From the NCBI RefSeq assembly GCF_002736205.1, contig NZ_CP024091.1, positions 5,019,555-5,083,554 of the forward strand: 64,000 bases of DNA, in the 5' to 3' direction. The stretch's first letter is position 1, and each line of letters opens with the position of its first letter. Of the stretch, positions 50,576 through 59,921 are shown in pieces. The translations under genes and the position numbers were made by a program. The DNA is from Pedobacter ginsengisoli (GTDB lineage: Bacteria > Bacteroidota > Bacteroidia > Sphingobacteriales > Sphingobacteriaceae). The notes below the pieces were generated by a model, which was given only the letters and a program-made list of their open reading frames with translations, was not told where the DNA came from and made no database searches.

Positions 50576-52180
50576 ATGCAAAGTGGAAACTCAATCTTTT
50601 CAAGATTGGAAGTGAAGAAATATATATTAAAAAAGAACCTGAAGCGTGATTTGCCCTCTAGTATTGTGGTATTTCTTGTTGCCTTGCCCCTCTGTTTGGG
50701 TATTGCCCTTGCTTCAGGTGCACCATTGTTTGCCGGTTTAATTACTGGTATAGTTGGTGGAATTGTAGTTGCAAGTGCAAGTGGCTCACAATTAAGTGTT
50801 AGTGGGCCCGCTGCAGGGCTAACTGCAATTGTTTTGGGGGCTATTGGTCAATTAGGAGGTTATCAGATATTTTTAGTTGCAGTTGTTCTTGCTGGTGCAA
50901 TTCAGATAGTGTTGGGATTATTAAAGGGCGGAACAATAGGTAACTATTTTCCTTCAAGTGTAATTGAAGGAATGCTAGCTGCAATTGGACTAACATTGAT
51001 ACTTAAACAGCTTCCTCATGCACTGGGTGTGGATTCAGATTTTTTTGGTGATGAAAGTTTCTTCCAAAAAGATAATGAAAATACATTTTCAGCCATTGGT
51101 GGGGCATTAAGTCATTTTAGCCTGGCGGCTATTGTGATTAGTGTATTATCAATTTTGGTTCTGATTTTCTGGCCAAAATTTAAGAAGCTAAGTATTGTGC
51201 CTGCACCATTAGTTGTGGTGGTAATCGGGGTTGTACTTACTATTGTTTTTCAAGGTAGTAATTATGCCTTGCAAGCAAAACAAATGGTAGAGATTCCGGT
51301 TGTAAACAGCTGGTCGGAATTTACAGGTTTATTTACAGCACCCGATTTTTCACAGATACTAAATGGAAAGGTATGGGTTGTAGCTGGAACAATTGCAGTG
51401 GTAGCAAGTCTTGAAACACTGCTAAGTATAGAAGCGATTGATAAAATAGACCCAATTAAGCGTGTTTCGCCAACAAATAGAGAGTTGGTAGCTCAGGGAA
51501 CCGGCAACATGGTGAGTGGTTTATTAGGTGGTTTACCACTAACATCAGTAATAGTAAGAAGCTCAGCAAACGTAAATGCAGGCGGAAGAACAAAGATGTC
51601 AGCTATTTTTCATGGCGTGTGGTTGCTGTTGTCTCTTCTTTTTATACCTGGAATTATAAACATGATTCCTTTAGCATGTTTGGCGGCAATTCTATTGGTA
51701 ACAGGATATAAATTAGCACGTATAGAGCTTTTTAAACATATGTACCATAAGGGTTGGGATCAGTTTGTCCCATTTGTTATTACTATAGTTGCCGTTTTGT
51801 TAACAGATTTGTTAAAAGGCGTAGCTATAGGTATGCTATTCTCAATATTTTATTTATTGCGTACCAACATGCGCAACCCATATTTCTATAAAATACAGGA
51901 AGAAGGGAATAAAAAGAATTTAAGGATAAAGCTCGCTGAAGAAGTATCCTTTTTAAATAAGGCCGCAATTCAGGTAGTGTTAAATAAAATTCCTAAAGAA
52001 ACAAATGTAATCATCGACGGATCCAATTCAAGGTACATAGATCCGGATGTATTGGAAACCATTTTTAACTATAAGCATAATGCTTATACTAAAGGTATTA
52101 TTGTAATTTTAGAAAATATAAAAGAACAATATACCGTACCTAAATTAAACAATAAAGTCATTGAAGAAATTAACAGTTAA
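50576..52180 (+). CDS. SulP-family anion transporter, probable bicarbonate carrier
   Basis: 534 residues, inner-membrane, 12-14 helices. The SulP signature is clear: LPSSIVVFLVALPLCLGIALASGAP-type N-terminus (LVALPLCLGIALASGAPLF) and TNRELVAQGTGNMVSGLLGG with SVIVRSSANVNAGGRTK. The C-terminal part (about 465-534) is a short STAS-like region (TNVIIDGSNSRYID) that seems incomplete compared with full STAS domains. The adjacent beta-carbonic anhydrase, 5 nt downstream, points to bicarbonate rather than sulfate; this is inference. Confidence 0.9.
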   Translation: MQSGNSIFSRLEVKKYILKKNLKRDLPSSIVVFLVALPLCLGIALASGAPLFAGLITGIVGGIVVASASGSQLSVSGPAAGLTAIVLGAIGQLGGYQIFLVAVVLAGAIQIVLGLLKGGTIGNYFPSSVIEGMLAAIGLTLILKQLPHALGVDSDFFGDESFFQKDNENTFSAIGGALSHFSLAAIVISVLSILVLIFWPKFKKLSIVPAPLVVVVIGVVLTIVFQGSNYALQAKQMVEIPVVNSWSEFTGLFTAPDFSQILNGKVWVVAGTIAVVASLETLLSIEAIDKIDPIKRVSPTNRELVAQGTGNMVSGLLGGLPLTSVIVRSSANVNAGGRTKMSAIFHGVWLLLSLLFIPGIINMIPLACLAAILLVTGYKLARIELFKHMYHKGWDQFVPFVITIVAVLLTDLLKGVAIGMLFSIFYLLRTNMRNPYFYKIQEEGNKKNLRIKLAEEVSFLNKAAIQVVLNKIPKETNVIIDGSNSRYIDPDVLETIFNYKHNAYTKGIIVILENIKEQYTVPKLNNKVIEEINS

Positions 52181-52185
52181 ATATT

Positions 52186-52857
52186 ATGTGCGCTAAATTA
52201 GAAAAACAACATACAGATCAGATTACATACGATAGTTTATTAAAGGGAAATAAAGAATGGGTTGCTGCAACTCTTAAAGAAGACCCTCAGTTTTTTGACC
52301 GCTTGTCTGCTGGTCAGGCTCCTCCAGTATTGTGGATAGGTTGCTCAGACAGTCGTGTGCCTGCAAATCAGATCACTAATACTTTGCCGGGCGATATTTT
52401 TGTACATCGCAACATTGCTAATGTGGTAACACATACAGATATGAATTTGTTAAGCGTACTGGATTATTCAGTAAACGTGCTTAAAGTAAAACATATCATT
52501 GTATGTGGTCATTATGGGTGTGGCGGTGTAAATGCCGCACTTGGAGATAAGCAAGTAGGATTAATTGATAACTGGTTAAGAAATATCAAAGACGTGATTC
52601 GTATACATGAGCGTGAAATGTCGACCATTAAAGATCCTCAAAAGAGATCAGATCGTTTGGTTGAACTAAACGCAATAGAAAGTGCTGCAAATGTGATGAG
52701 TACTTCAATTGTACAAAATGCATGGGCTTCAGGCCAAGAGCTTTCTGTTAATGCCTGGGTTTACAGCTTAAAAACAGGATTGATTACAGACATGCTGGTG
52801 AGTGCATCAAGTGGAGATGATATTTCTCCGGTCTTTAAAATGAAAGCTGAAAAATAA
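52186..52857 (+). CDS. Beta-class carbonic anhydrase
   Basis: Interconverts CO2 and bicarbonate in the cytoplasm; 223 residues. Zinc ligands are Cys53 (IGCSDSRVP), His109 and Cys112 (VCGHYGCGGV), with the Asp55-Arg57 dyad intact, so it should be active. Placement 5 nt behind a SulP transporter suggests the two work together in inorganic carbon supply, perhaps for carboxylases such as the nearby PccB-like enzyme, or in pH control. A terminator follows. Confidence 0.95.
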   Translation: MCAKLEKQHTDQITYDSLLKGNKEWVAATLKEDPQFFDRLSAGQAPPVLWIGCSDSRVPANQITNTLPGDIFVHRNIANVVTHTDMNLLSVLDYSVNVLKVKHIIVCGHYGCGGVNAALGDKQVGLIDNWLRNIKDVIRIHEREMSTIKDPQKRSDRLVELNAIESAANVMSTSIVQNAWASGQELSVNAWVYSLKTGLITDMLVSASSGDDISPVFKMKAEK

Positions 52858-52893
52858 AAAAAAACTCCCGGTTCATCACCGGGAGTTTTTTTT
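52856..52893. terminator. Bidirectional terminator after carbonic anhydrase
   Basis: ACTCCCGGT (52864-52872) and ACCGGGAGT (52878-52886) pair around a short TCATC loop with A and T runs outside; it serves the convergent pruA gene as well. Confidence 0.9.
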
Positions 52894-52900
52894 GATCTTT

Positions 52901-54529
52901 TTATCCTAAAAAAGGATAACGATAATCCTTCGGTGGATCAAATGTTTCTTTAATAGTACGTGGAGAAACCCAGCGTAAAAGATTAATCATCGATCCGGCT
53001 TTGTCATTTGTACCAGATCCTCTGGCACCGCCAAAAGGTTGTTGTCCAACAACTGCACCAGTACATTTATCATTAATATAGAAATTGCCAGCAGCATTTC
53101 TTAAACGCTGAGTAGCTTTTTCAATAGCGTAACGATCCTGAGCAATAACAGCTCCTGTTAATGCATAGATAGAAGTAGTGTCAATAATGTCAAGAACTTT
53201 ATCAAAATCTTTATCCTCGTAAACATAGATTGTTAATACAGGGCCAAAAAGTTCTTCGCACATTGTAACGTACTTTGGATCTTTAACAACAAGAACTGTA
53301 GGCTCAATAAAGTAACCTTTAGATTTGTCGTAATTTCCACCTGCAATGATCTCTACAGATTTATCTTGCTTAGCTTCATCAATATATTTAGCTAGTTTGT
53401 TAAAAGATTTCTCGTCAATAACTGCATTAATGAAGTTGCTGAAATCTTCAGTCCCGCCCATTTTAAATGTTGCCAGATCACGTAACATCAGGTCCTTAAT
53501 TTCTGGCCATACAGTTTTCGAAATATATACACGAGATGCAGCAGAACATTTCTGGCCTTGATATTCAAAAGCACCACGGATAATAGCAGTACTTGATATT
53601 TCCGGGTCTGCCGAACCATGTACAAGGATAAAGTCCTTACCTCCGGTTTCGCCAACAATGCGCGGATAGGTTTTAAATTTATGGATATTATTGCCAATAG
53701 TTTTCCAGATATTTTGGAAAACAGCAGTAGATCCTGTAAAGTGAATTCCTGCAAAATCCGGGTGACTAAATATTACTTCACCAGCTTCGGGGCCATCAAC
53801 GTAAACCAGGTTGATAACGCCATCAGGTAATCCGGCTTCTCTAAATATCTGCATTAAAACATTTGCGGCAAAAATTTGTGTGTCAGCTGGCTTCCATACT
53901 ACCACGTTACCCATCATAGCTGCAGATGTAGGAAGATTTCCTGCAATAGCTGTAAAGTTAAAAGGCGTTAAAGCAAATACAAAACCCTCTAAAGGACGTT
54001 GTTCAACTCGGTTCCATGATCCTTTAGGCGATACAGGAGGTTGTTGCTTATAGATTTCGGCCATGTAGCTAACATTGAAACGAAGAAAATCGATCAGTTC
54101 ACATGCCGAATCAATCTCAGCTTGATAAGCATTTTTTGATTGCCCAAGCATTGTTGCTGCGTTTAACTTGTAGCGATAAGGACCCGCAATTAAATCAGCA
54201 GCTTTCAAGAAAATTGCAGCGCGGTGTTCCCATGCCAAATTTTCCCAGTCAGCTTTGGCAGCTAAAGCTGCATCAATAGCTTGCTTTACATGGTTTTTAT
54301 TTCCAATACTATATTTACCCAATATATGTTGATGATCGTGCGGAGGGGTAACCTTTCCTTTAACTTCTGTATGCACTTCCTCAACACCAATATACATTGG
54401 TATTTCAATTTGTTTGGAACGGGCATCGGCTAAAGCGGCCTTCAAAAGTTCACGTTCTTTACTTCCTGGCGCATAACCCAAAATGGGCTCATTTACAGGA
54501 GCTGGTACGTTAAAAAATCCTTTAAGCAT
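52901..54529 (-). CDS. pruA: L-glutamate gamma-semialdehyde dehydrogenase
   Basis: Oxidises glutamate semialdehyde (from proline) to glutamate with NAD. 542 residues, the length of the stand-alone class. The catalytic Cys is in FEYQGQKCSAASRVYIS, the Glu in RIVGETGGKDFILVHG, and the NAD-binding FTGSTAVFQNIW is present. The C-terminal AVVGQQPFGGARGSGTNDKAG is diagnostic for this family. No proline dehydrogenase gene lies nearby. Monocistronic; divergent from lpxK. Confidence 0.95.
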   Translation of the reverse strand: MLKGFFNVPAPVNEPILGYAPGSKERELLKAALADARSKQIEIPMYIGVEEVHTEVKGKVTPPHDHQHILGKYSIGNKNHVKQAIDAALAAKADWENLAWEHRAAIFLKAADLIAGPYRYKLNAATMLGQSKNAYQAEIDSACELIDFLRFNVSYMAEIYKQQPPVSPKGSWNRVEQRPLEGFVFALTPFNFTAIAGNLPTSAAMMGNVVVWKPADTQIFAANVLMQIFREAGLPDGVINLVYVDGPEAGEVIFSHPDFAGIHFTGSTAVFQNIWKTIGNNIHKFKTYPRIVGETGGKDFILVHGSADPEISSTAIIRGAFEYQGQKCSAASRVYISKTVWPEIKDLMLRDLATFKMGGTEDFSNFINAVIDEKSFNKLAKYIDEAKQDKSVEIIAGGNYDKSKGYFIEPTVLVVKDPKYVTMCEELFGPVLTIYVYEDKDFDKVLDIIDTTSIYALTGAVIAQDRYAIEKATQRLRNAAGNFYINDKCTGAVVGQQPFGGARGSGTNDKAGSMINLLRWVSPRTIKETFDPPKDYRYPFLG

Positions 54530-54625
54530 TTTGTAATAAGTTATTTTTACAAAGGTAACCTTTTATTTATTACGCTGGTAAATAGGAAACGTTATATAGG
54601 TGATAAAATGAGCCGTAATAATTCT

Positions 54626-54633
54626 TATTTTTG
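54626..54633 (+). promoter_or_regulatory. -7 box before lpxK
   Basis: TATTTTTG matches TAnnTTTG, 9 nt from the ATG at 54643. An in-frame TTG at 54631 lies inside the box and is rejected as a start. Confidence 0.6.
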
Positions 54634-54642
54634 AAACCGCAC

Positions 54643-55704
54643 ATGACTAAATACCTCAGACTATTATTACTTCCGTTTTCTGTAGTGTATGGCTTAATAA
54701 CCCTGATCAGGAATAAGCTTTATGACATAGGTGTGTTTAAGCAAACTGCTTTTAATCTGCCTGTAATCTGTGTAGGTAACCTTGTTGTTGGTGGTTCTGG
54801 CAAAAGTCCGGTAACAGAATATCTTGTAAATTTATTTCCTGATAAGCGTATTGCAATTCTAAGCAGAGGATATGGGCGTAAAACTACAGGATACATCCTT
54901 GCAGATGCCACTGCAACTGCCGAATCGATAGGCGATGAGCCCATGCAATTTTATAATAAGTTTCCTAACGTTACTGTTGCAGTTTGTGAGAAACGGGTTG
55001 CGGGAATTAATCATTTAAAAAGCAACCACGATTTAATTATACTCGACGATGCCTTTCAGCATAGAAGCGTAAAACCAGGTTTTAGCATTCTTCTGTTTGA
55101 ATATCAAAAGCTATTGAGTATGCAGTTTTTGCTTCCTGCCGGGAATTTAAGAGAACCTTTTTTCGGGTATCATCGTGCACAGGCATTGTTGATTACAAAA
55201 GGCCCGGAAAATATTGAAGCACATCAAAAGCAAACCTGTATAAGGAAGTTTGATAAAGATGCACAACAAAACGTATCATTTTCTTTTCTAACTTATGGGA
55301 ATCTTACGCACCTTGTTTCAAAAGCTGAACAGTCTTTAACCTCGTTGTCCGGTAATACCATGGTATTCTTGTTAACAGGGATAGCTAATCCTATGCCGTT
55401 GCTGTGGGAGCTACAGAAATACACAAAGCAAATAAATCATTCTGATTATCCAGATCACTATCGCTTTACTGTACAAAACATTCAGCAACTTGTAAATGCC
55501 TTTAATAACCATCCTTCTGAAGAAAAAATAATAATAACAACAGAAAAAGATGCTCAGCGTTTATTAGATGATGTATTAAAAGAATTACTTTTAAATTTGC
55601 CTGTCTTTTATTTGCCAGTTAAAATAACATTACCGGAAGAAGATAAAGCTACCTTTGATAAAAAGATTTTAGATTATGTTTCAAGCACTACACGAAACCG
55701 TTGA
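54643..55704 (+). CDS. lpxK: Tetraacyldisaccharide 4'-kinase
   Basis: Phosphorylates the lipid A precursor at the 4' position at the inner membrane. 353 residues from the ATG. A hydrophobic N-terminal anchor (LRLLLLPFSVVYGLITLI) precedes the P-loop in CVGNLVVGGSGKSPVTEYL. Further motifs are ILSRGYGRK, DDAFQHRSV (with the acidic catalytic pair) and SDYPDHYRFT. The presence of this gene confirms a lipid A-bearing outer membrane. The 3' end overlaps punA by 29 nt. Confidence 0.95.
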   Translation: MTKYLRLLLLPFSVVYGLITLIRNKLYDIGVFKQTAFNLPVICVGNLVVGGSGKSPVTEYLVNLFPDKRIAILSRGYGRKTTGYILADATATAESIGDEPMQFYNKFPNVTVAVCEKRVAGINHLKSNHDLIILDDAFQHRSVKPGFSILLFEYQKLLSMQFLLPAGNLREPFFGYHRAQALLITKGPENIEAHQKQTCIRKFDKDAQQNVSFSFLTYGNLTHLVSKAEQSLTSLSGNTMVFLLTGIANPMPLLWELQKYTKQINHSDYPDHYRFTVQNIQQLVNAFNNHPSEEKIIITTEKDAQRLLDDVLKELLLNLPVFYLPVKITLPEEDKATFDKKILDYVSSTTRNR

Positions 55705-56491
55705 ATATATAAAACGAAAAACTGATAATTTCCAACCGGAAATTGGAATTGTTTTAGGAACCGGCCTGGGTGGCCTTGTTAATGAGATTCAGGTTGAATA
55801 TCAGTTAATGTACTCTAACATCCCTAACTTCCCAATATCAACCCTTGAATTTCATACCGGAAAGCTAATTTTTGGAAAGCTTAATGACAAAAGAGTAGTT
55901 GCAATGCAAGGGCGACTTCATTATTACGAAGGTTATTCGATGCAGCAAATTACTTTTCCTATCAGGGCTATGAAGGCCTTAGGAATTGCTCATTTATTTG
56001 TTTCAAATGCGGCAGGCTCATTAAATCCGGAGTTCAAAAAAGGTGATTTAATGGTAATCAATGATCATATCAATTTACAACCAGAGAGTCCGCTGCGTGG
56101 TAGCAATGATTCAGATATGGGCCCCCGTTTTCCGGATATGAGCCAACCATACAACAGAACATTAATTAAACAAGCAATTAATATTGCAAACAACAATAAC
56201 ATTAAGTGCCATCAAGGCGTTTATATTGCCGTAACAGGGCCAAATTTAGAAACGAAAGCAGAATATAATTATTTAAGAATTATTGGAGGTGATGCTGTAG
56301 GTATGAGTACTGTGCCAGAAGTAATAGTGGCCAATCACATGAGCATTCCCGTATTCGCAATTTCTGTGTTAACAGACGAGGGATTTCCCGAAGTACTTGA
56401 ACCGGTAAGTCTCGAAGAAATAATAGAAACGGCAAAGATTGCAGAACCTAAAATGACAAAAATATTAAGCCAGTTAATTTCAACCTTATAA
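55676..56491 (+). CDS. punA: Purine nucleoside phosphorylase
   Basis: Trimeric-type PNP of 271 residues cleaving inosine and guanosine with phosphate. GIVLGTGLGGLVNEI (phosphate-binding), AMQGRLHYYEGYSMQQITF, LFVSNAAGSLN and VTGPNLETKAEY are all present. The ATG lies 29 nt inside lpxK in another frame, and its stop overlaps the next start by 1 nt, so all three genes form one coupled operon despite unrelated tasks. Confidence 0.94.
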   Translation: MFQALHETVEYIKRKTDNFQPEIGIVLGTGLGGLVNEIQVEYQLMYSNIPNFPISTLEFHTGKLIFGKLNDKRVVAMQGRLHYYEGYSMQQITFPIRAMKALGIAHLFVSNAAGSLNPEFKKGDLMVINDHINLQPESPLRGSNDSDMGPRFPDMSQPYNRTLIKQAINIANNNNIKCHQGVYIAVTGPNLETKAEYNYLRIIGGDAVGMSTVPEVIVANHMSIPVFAISVLTDEGFPEVLEPVSLEEIIETAKIAEPKMTKILSQLISTL

Positions 56492-58506
56492 TGTATAAAA
56501 ACATTGCCTTCCTTGTTTTTTGCTTTGTCATCTTCGGGGGTGTACAATTGTTTGCGCAAGATTTAAAAACTACCGTTAATGATAATAAGGAGCTTGACTC
56601 CTTAAGGAAAAAAGAGGAAGAAGGAAGGGATTCTGTAGTGTTTACATCAAAGTATATTAGGTATACTACACTTAAACTTACAAAAGATAGTATCCAAACA
56701 ATAGCTTTAGATACCACATTAACCGGCTTTCAAAATTTTAATGTACTAATACAACCAAGAACGCCAACAGTAGGAGTAGGTAACCTGGGCCTTGCAGCCA
56801 GACCAATGCTTTTTGAGCCTGTAAAAACCATAGGTTTTGATATAGGAATGCATTCATTGGATTATTACGCCATGACCCACGATGATATTCGGTATTACCA
56901 GGCAAGAACACCATTTACAAGCCTCTATTATGTTAGTGCAGGCGAAGCAGAGCAAGTTTTTAAAGTGATACATTCTCAAAATGTTAAGCGTAATTTTAAT
57001 GTTGGACTAAATTTTAACAGAATAGGAGCAAATGGCTATTACAGAAGGCAAAGGGGAGACGATCTGAATGGATCTCTTTTTACCTGGTATCAATCGCCAA
57101 ACAAAAGATATAACCTATGGAGTAGCGTGGTGTTTAATACCCTTAAAACCCAGGAGAATGGCTCTATACTTAATGATTCTATTTTTACAGGCACAAACAA
57201 TTCTGTAGATAAACTTACAGAACCTGTTAGGCTGCAAACAGGTAAGCGAATATGGCGTCAAACTGGCTTTATGCTTAAGCAAACTTATTTTGTTGGGCGG
57301 ATAGATAGTGTTGCTCAGGAAATAACAAAAAAAATACTTCCAACAAACAGGGTGTCATATACCTTAAAATATGATGCAAATTCATATGCTTTCCAAATGG
57401 ACGAGAATTTTGCCAGTTCCGCTTTAAGGGAATCTGTTTTTCCAAATGGAGTTGGTCTTGCCGATAGTTCTTTTACTAACGATAGCACAAGGTATAAGCA
57501 TATTCAAAATGAGTTTATTTACAGCTTTTTTCTTAGGGCAAAGGGAAGTTCAATTATCAAGAACGAACTAAAGCTTGATGTAGGGATAAAACACGACTTT
57601 TATAATTATAATCAAATGGTGCTTTATAAAGATCGCACCAGATTTTATGATTATTCTGCCACCTTTCAAAACATTACCTTGTTAGGCAATGCAGGATATC
57701 GTTTAAGTAACAAAATAGATTTTAATGTCGATTTACAACAAATCTTTCAGGGAAGAAATGTGGGCGATTTTCTATATGAAGCCAAAAGCAACGTCCTTTT
57801 AAGCAAATCTGTCGGGCGAATTATTTTAGGAGCGTATTTCCAAAATAAATCACCAGAAGAAACTTATACCAATTACTTTGGCAACCACTACCGTTGGGAA
57901 AATAACTTCGATCGTAGTAAAACCATTAACCTGTCTTTCAATTTTATTAATGAAAAATTTGGCTTTGATGCAGGTGCCCAATATTACCTAATTGATAACT
58001 ATTTGTATTTTGGTCAGGATGATGCAGGAGGCATTAAGCCATTTCAGTTGGGTTCTTCTATAAATCTCCTTAAAATAACTGCAGGTAAAAAATTCAAATT
58101 TGGTAAGTTTAACTTAGATAGTTACCTGGTATATCAAAAAACAGATAATCCGGATAAATTACGTACTCCTGAAATTTACACCTTCAATAGTTTTTATCTG
58201 GATCAAACCTTTTTCAAGGTGTTAAAAACAAATATTGGTTTTGACGTTCGTTATAACACACCCTATAAAGCATACGCGTATTCAACCGCAACCGGGCAGT
58301 TCTATATTGGTAAAGATATAACGTTTGATACTACTCCAATTGTGGATGTATGGGTTAAAGCAAGCTTAAGAAGAGCCAATCTATTTGTGAAATGTGACTA
58401 CGTAAACCAAGGTTTATTGTATAAGGGATACTACACGGTTGACCGCTACCCAATGCCAGATCGATTATTGTTTAAGTTCGGTGTAAGCTGGAATTTCTAC
58501 GATTAG
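56491..58506 (+). CDS. Putative outer-membrane porin (Porin_10-like)
   Basis: 671 residues, signal peptide IAFLVFCFVIFGGVQLFAQ. A charged N-terminal region (about 25-90) precedes a large predicted beta barrel with many alternating aromatic strands and the C-terminal LLFKFGVSWNFYD. It resembles the 'putative porin' family of Bacteroidota (PF14121). Substrate unknown. Translationally coupled to punA; co-expression with lpxK fits an envelope role, and with punA possibly nucleoside uptake, both inference. Confidence 0.85.
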   Translation: MYKNIAFLVFCFVIFGGVQLFAQDLKTTVNDNKELDSLRKKEEEGRDSVVFTSKYIRYTTLKLTKDSIQTIALDTTLTGFQNFNVLIQPRTPTVGVGNLGLAARPMLFEPVKTIGFDIGMHSLDYYAMTHDDIRYYQARTPFTSLYYVSAGEAEQVFKVIHSQNVKRNFNVGLNFNRIGANGYYRRQRGDDLNGSLFTWYQSPNKRYNLWSSVVFNTLKTQENGSILNDSIFTGTNNSVDKLTEPVRLQTGKRIWRQTGFMLKQTYFVGRIDSVAQEITKKILPTNRVSYTLKYDANSYAFQMDENFASSALRESVFPNGVGLADSSFTNDSTRYKHIQNEFIYSFFLRAKGSSIIKNELKLDVGIKHDFYNYNQMVLYKDRTRFYDYSATFQNITLLGNAGYRLSNKIDFNVDLQQIFQGRNVGDFLYEAKSNVLLSKSVGRIILGAYFQNKSPEETYTNYFGNHYRWENNFDRSKTINLSFNFINEKFGFDAGAQYYLIDNYLYFGQDDAGGIKPFQLGSSINLLKITAGKKFKFGKFNLDSYLVYQKTDNPDKLRTPEIYTFNSFYLDQTFFKVLKTNIGFDVRYNTPYKAYAYSTATGQFYIGKDITFDTTPIVDVWVKASLRRANLFVKCDYVNQGLLYKGYYTVDRYPMPDRLLFKFGVSWNFYD

Positions 58507-58520
58507 TACCCACGCTTTAG

Positions 58521-59789
58521 TTAAGTTTTTTGAGGTTTCTTTTTAGCCGCAGGGAATAACACATTATTTAAAATTAACCTGTAGCCAGGCGAATTTGGAT
58601 GCAGGTTCAGGTCAGTTGGCGGATCCCCAACGGCATGCTGGTAATCTTCAGGATCGTGCCCTCCATAAAAAGTAAACTGCCCTTTGCCAATCTCACCATT
58701 TAAATACCGTACCTCTTCAGCTCCTTTATTTTCACCAAGAACCGTAACACTTGCTTTTACGAAACGTTTTTTAAAAGCTGTGGTTTGGCCCATAAAACCC
58801 TTAATCACCTTATCGTGATTTTGAGTTAGCATGGTTGGCACAAGATCCCACTTTGCAGAAAAATCAAACAAAGTAAAAAAATCATTAGCTTGTGTAAGCG
58901 TTCTGCTCATCGTAGCATCTATGTCAGAGAATTCGTAATTATTAGGATTCTCATCAAGTTTAAAATCCTTAAATGCAAAAGTGTTATTAAAGTTAAGCTT
59001 ACTTTGAGCCTGCGGATCAGCCGCATCACCATCAAACATACTCTCGCAAATATCTACGCCTTCGGCACTTAAAGCAATGTCAAAACTATCAGTGCCAGAG
59101 CACATGGCAAAAAGGAAGCCTCCTCCTGTACAAAACTCCTTTATCCGCTTTGCCACGGCAAGTTTTAATTGAGATACTTTAGCAAAGCCATTTCTTTTGG
59201 CGGTAGCTTCCTGGTTTTTAACATCTTCACGGTACCAGGTTGCATTTCTAAAAGCGCTCCAAAAGCGGCCATACTGACCTGTAAAATCCTCGTGGTGGAG
59301 GTGCAGCCAATCATATGCTGATAATTTATCTTTTAAAACATCATCGTCATAAACAACATCATACGGGATCTCAGCATAGGTAAGTACCATAGTTACGGCA
59401 TCATCCCATGGTAGTTTACTTTTAGGCGAATACACGGCTATTTTGGGAGCTTTCTCAAGCTTTACCATTTCCATGTTCACCTGCGGGTCGCTAATTTCAT
59501 TCAAAATTGCCGTAACTTTTCCATCGGCAAGTATCTGATAAGAAACCCCTCTTGTTTTACACTCATCCTCAACGGTTTTGTTATAACCAATTAAAAAACT
59601 ACCTCCCCTGTAATTTAATAGCCAGCTAACATCTGCATTTTGTTTAATAGCCCAGTATGCAATGCCATAAGCCTTCAAATGATTTTTTTGATCTTCATCC
59701 ATATAAATAAGAATGGATGAAGCCTTAACAGCAATTGTAGCTGCAAGTAAAAAAAACAGGAGGCCAAATTTTTTAAAACTTAAAATCAT
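58521..59789 (-). CDS. Exported protein often labelled 'asparagine synthetase B'; function unknown
   Basis: 422 residues with a signal peptide (LLFFLLAATIAVKASS). It contains YMDEDQKNHLKAYGIAYWAI near residue 30, a Rossmann-like stretch (about 110-170), and GGGFLFAMCSGTDSFDIAL (about 223-241), which resembles a glutamine amidotransferase-like or ThuA-like nucleophile region. It has neither an N-terminal catalytic Cys nor an ATP-pyrophosphatase domain, so true asparagine synthesis is not supported. Convergent with the porin gene, 14 nt apart. Confidence 0.7.
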   Translation of the reverse strand: MILSFKKFGLLFFLLAATIAVKASSILIYMDEDQKNHLKAYGIAYWAIKQNADVSWLLNYRGGSFLIGYNKTVEDECKTRGVSYQILADGKVTAILNEISDPQVNMEMVKLEKAPKIAVYSPKSKLPWDDAVTMVLTYAEIPYDVVYDDDVLKDKLSAYDWLHLHHEDFTGQYGRFWSAFRNATWYREDVKNQEATAKRNGFAKVSQLKLAVAKRIKEFCTGGGFLFAMCSGTDSFDIALSAEGVDICESMFDGDAADPQAQSKLNFNNTFAFKDFKLDENPNNYEFSDIDATMSRTLTQANDFFTLFDFSAKWDLVPTMLTQNHDKVIKGFMGQTTAFKKRFVKASVTVLGENKGAEEVRYLNGEIGKGQFTFYGGHDPEDYQHAVGDPPTDLNLHPNSPGYRLILNNVLFPAAKKKPQKT

Positions 59790-59872
59790 GAAGTTGTATC
59801 AGTAAGTACGAATGTATATTTTTTGTATACCAATATAAAATTATAATGTACATATAACGCTTTTAGTATAAA

Positions 59873-59903
59873 TTGCATATAAAAACTATTTTATCTAAGT
59901 TTG
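59873..59903 (+). promoter_or_regulatory. Promoter of the cyclophilin gene
   Basis: TTG (59873-59875), a 20-bp spacer and TAAGTTTG (59896-59903) match the consensus. An in-frame TTG at 59901 overlaps the box; the real ATG is at 59922. Confidence 0.7.
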
Positions 59904-59921
59904 GCGTTTACAAAAAATAAC

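Noticed and set aside
53346..54053. Plus-strand ORFs within pruA
   Set aside because: They are shadows of the aldehyde dehydrogenase gene and have no independent support.
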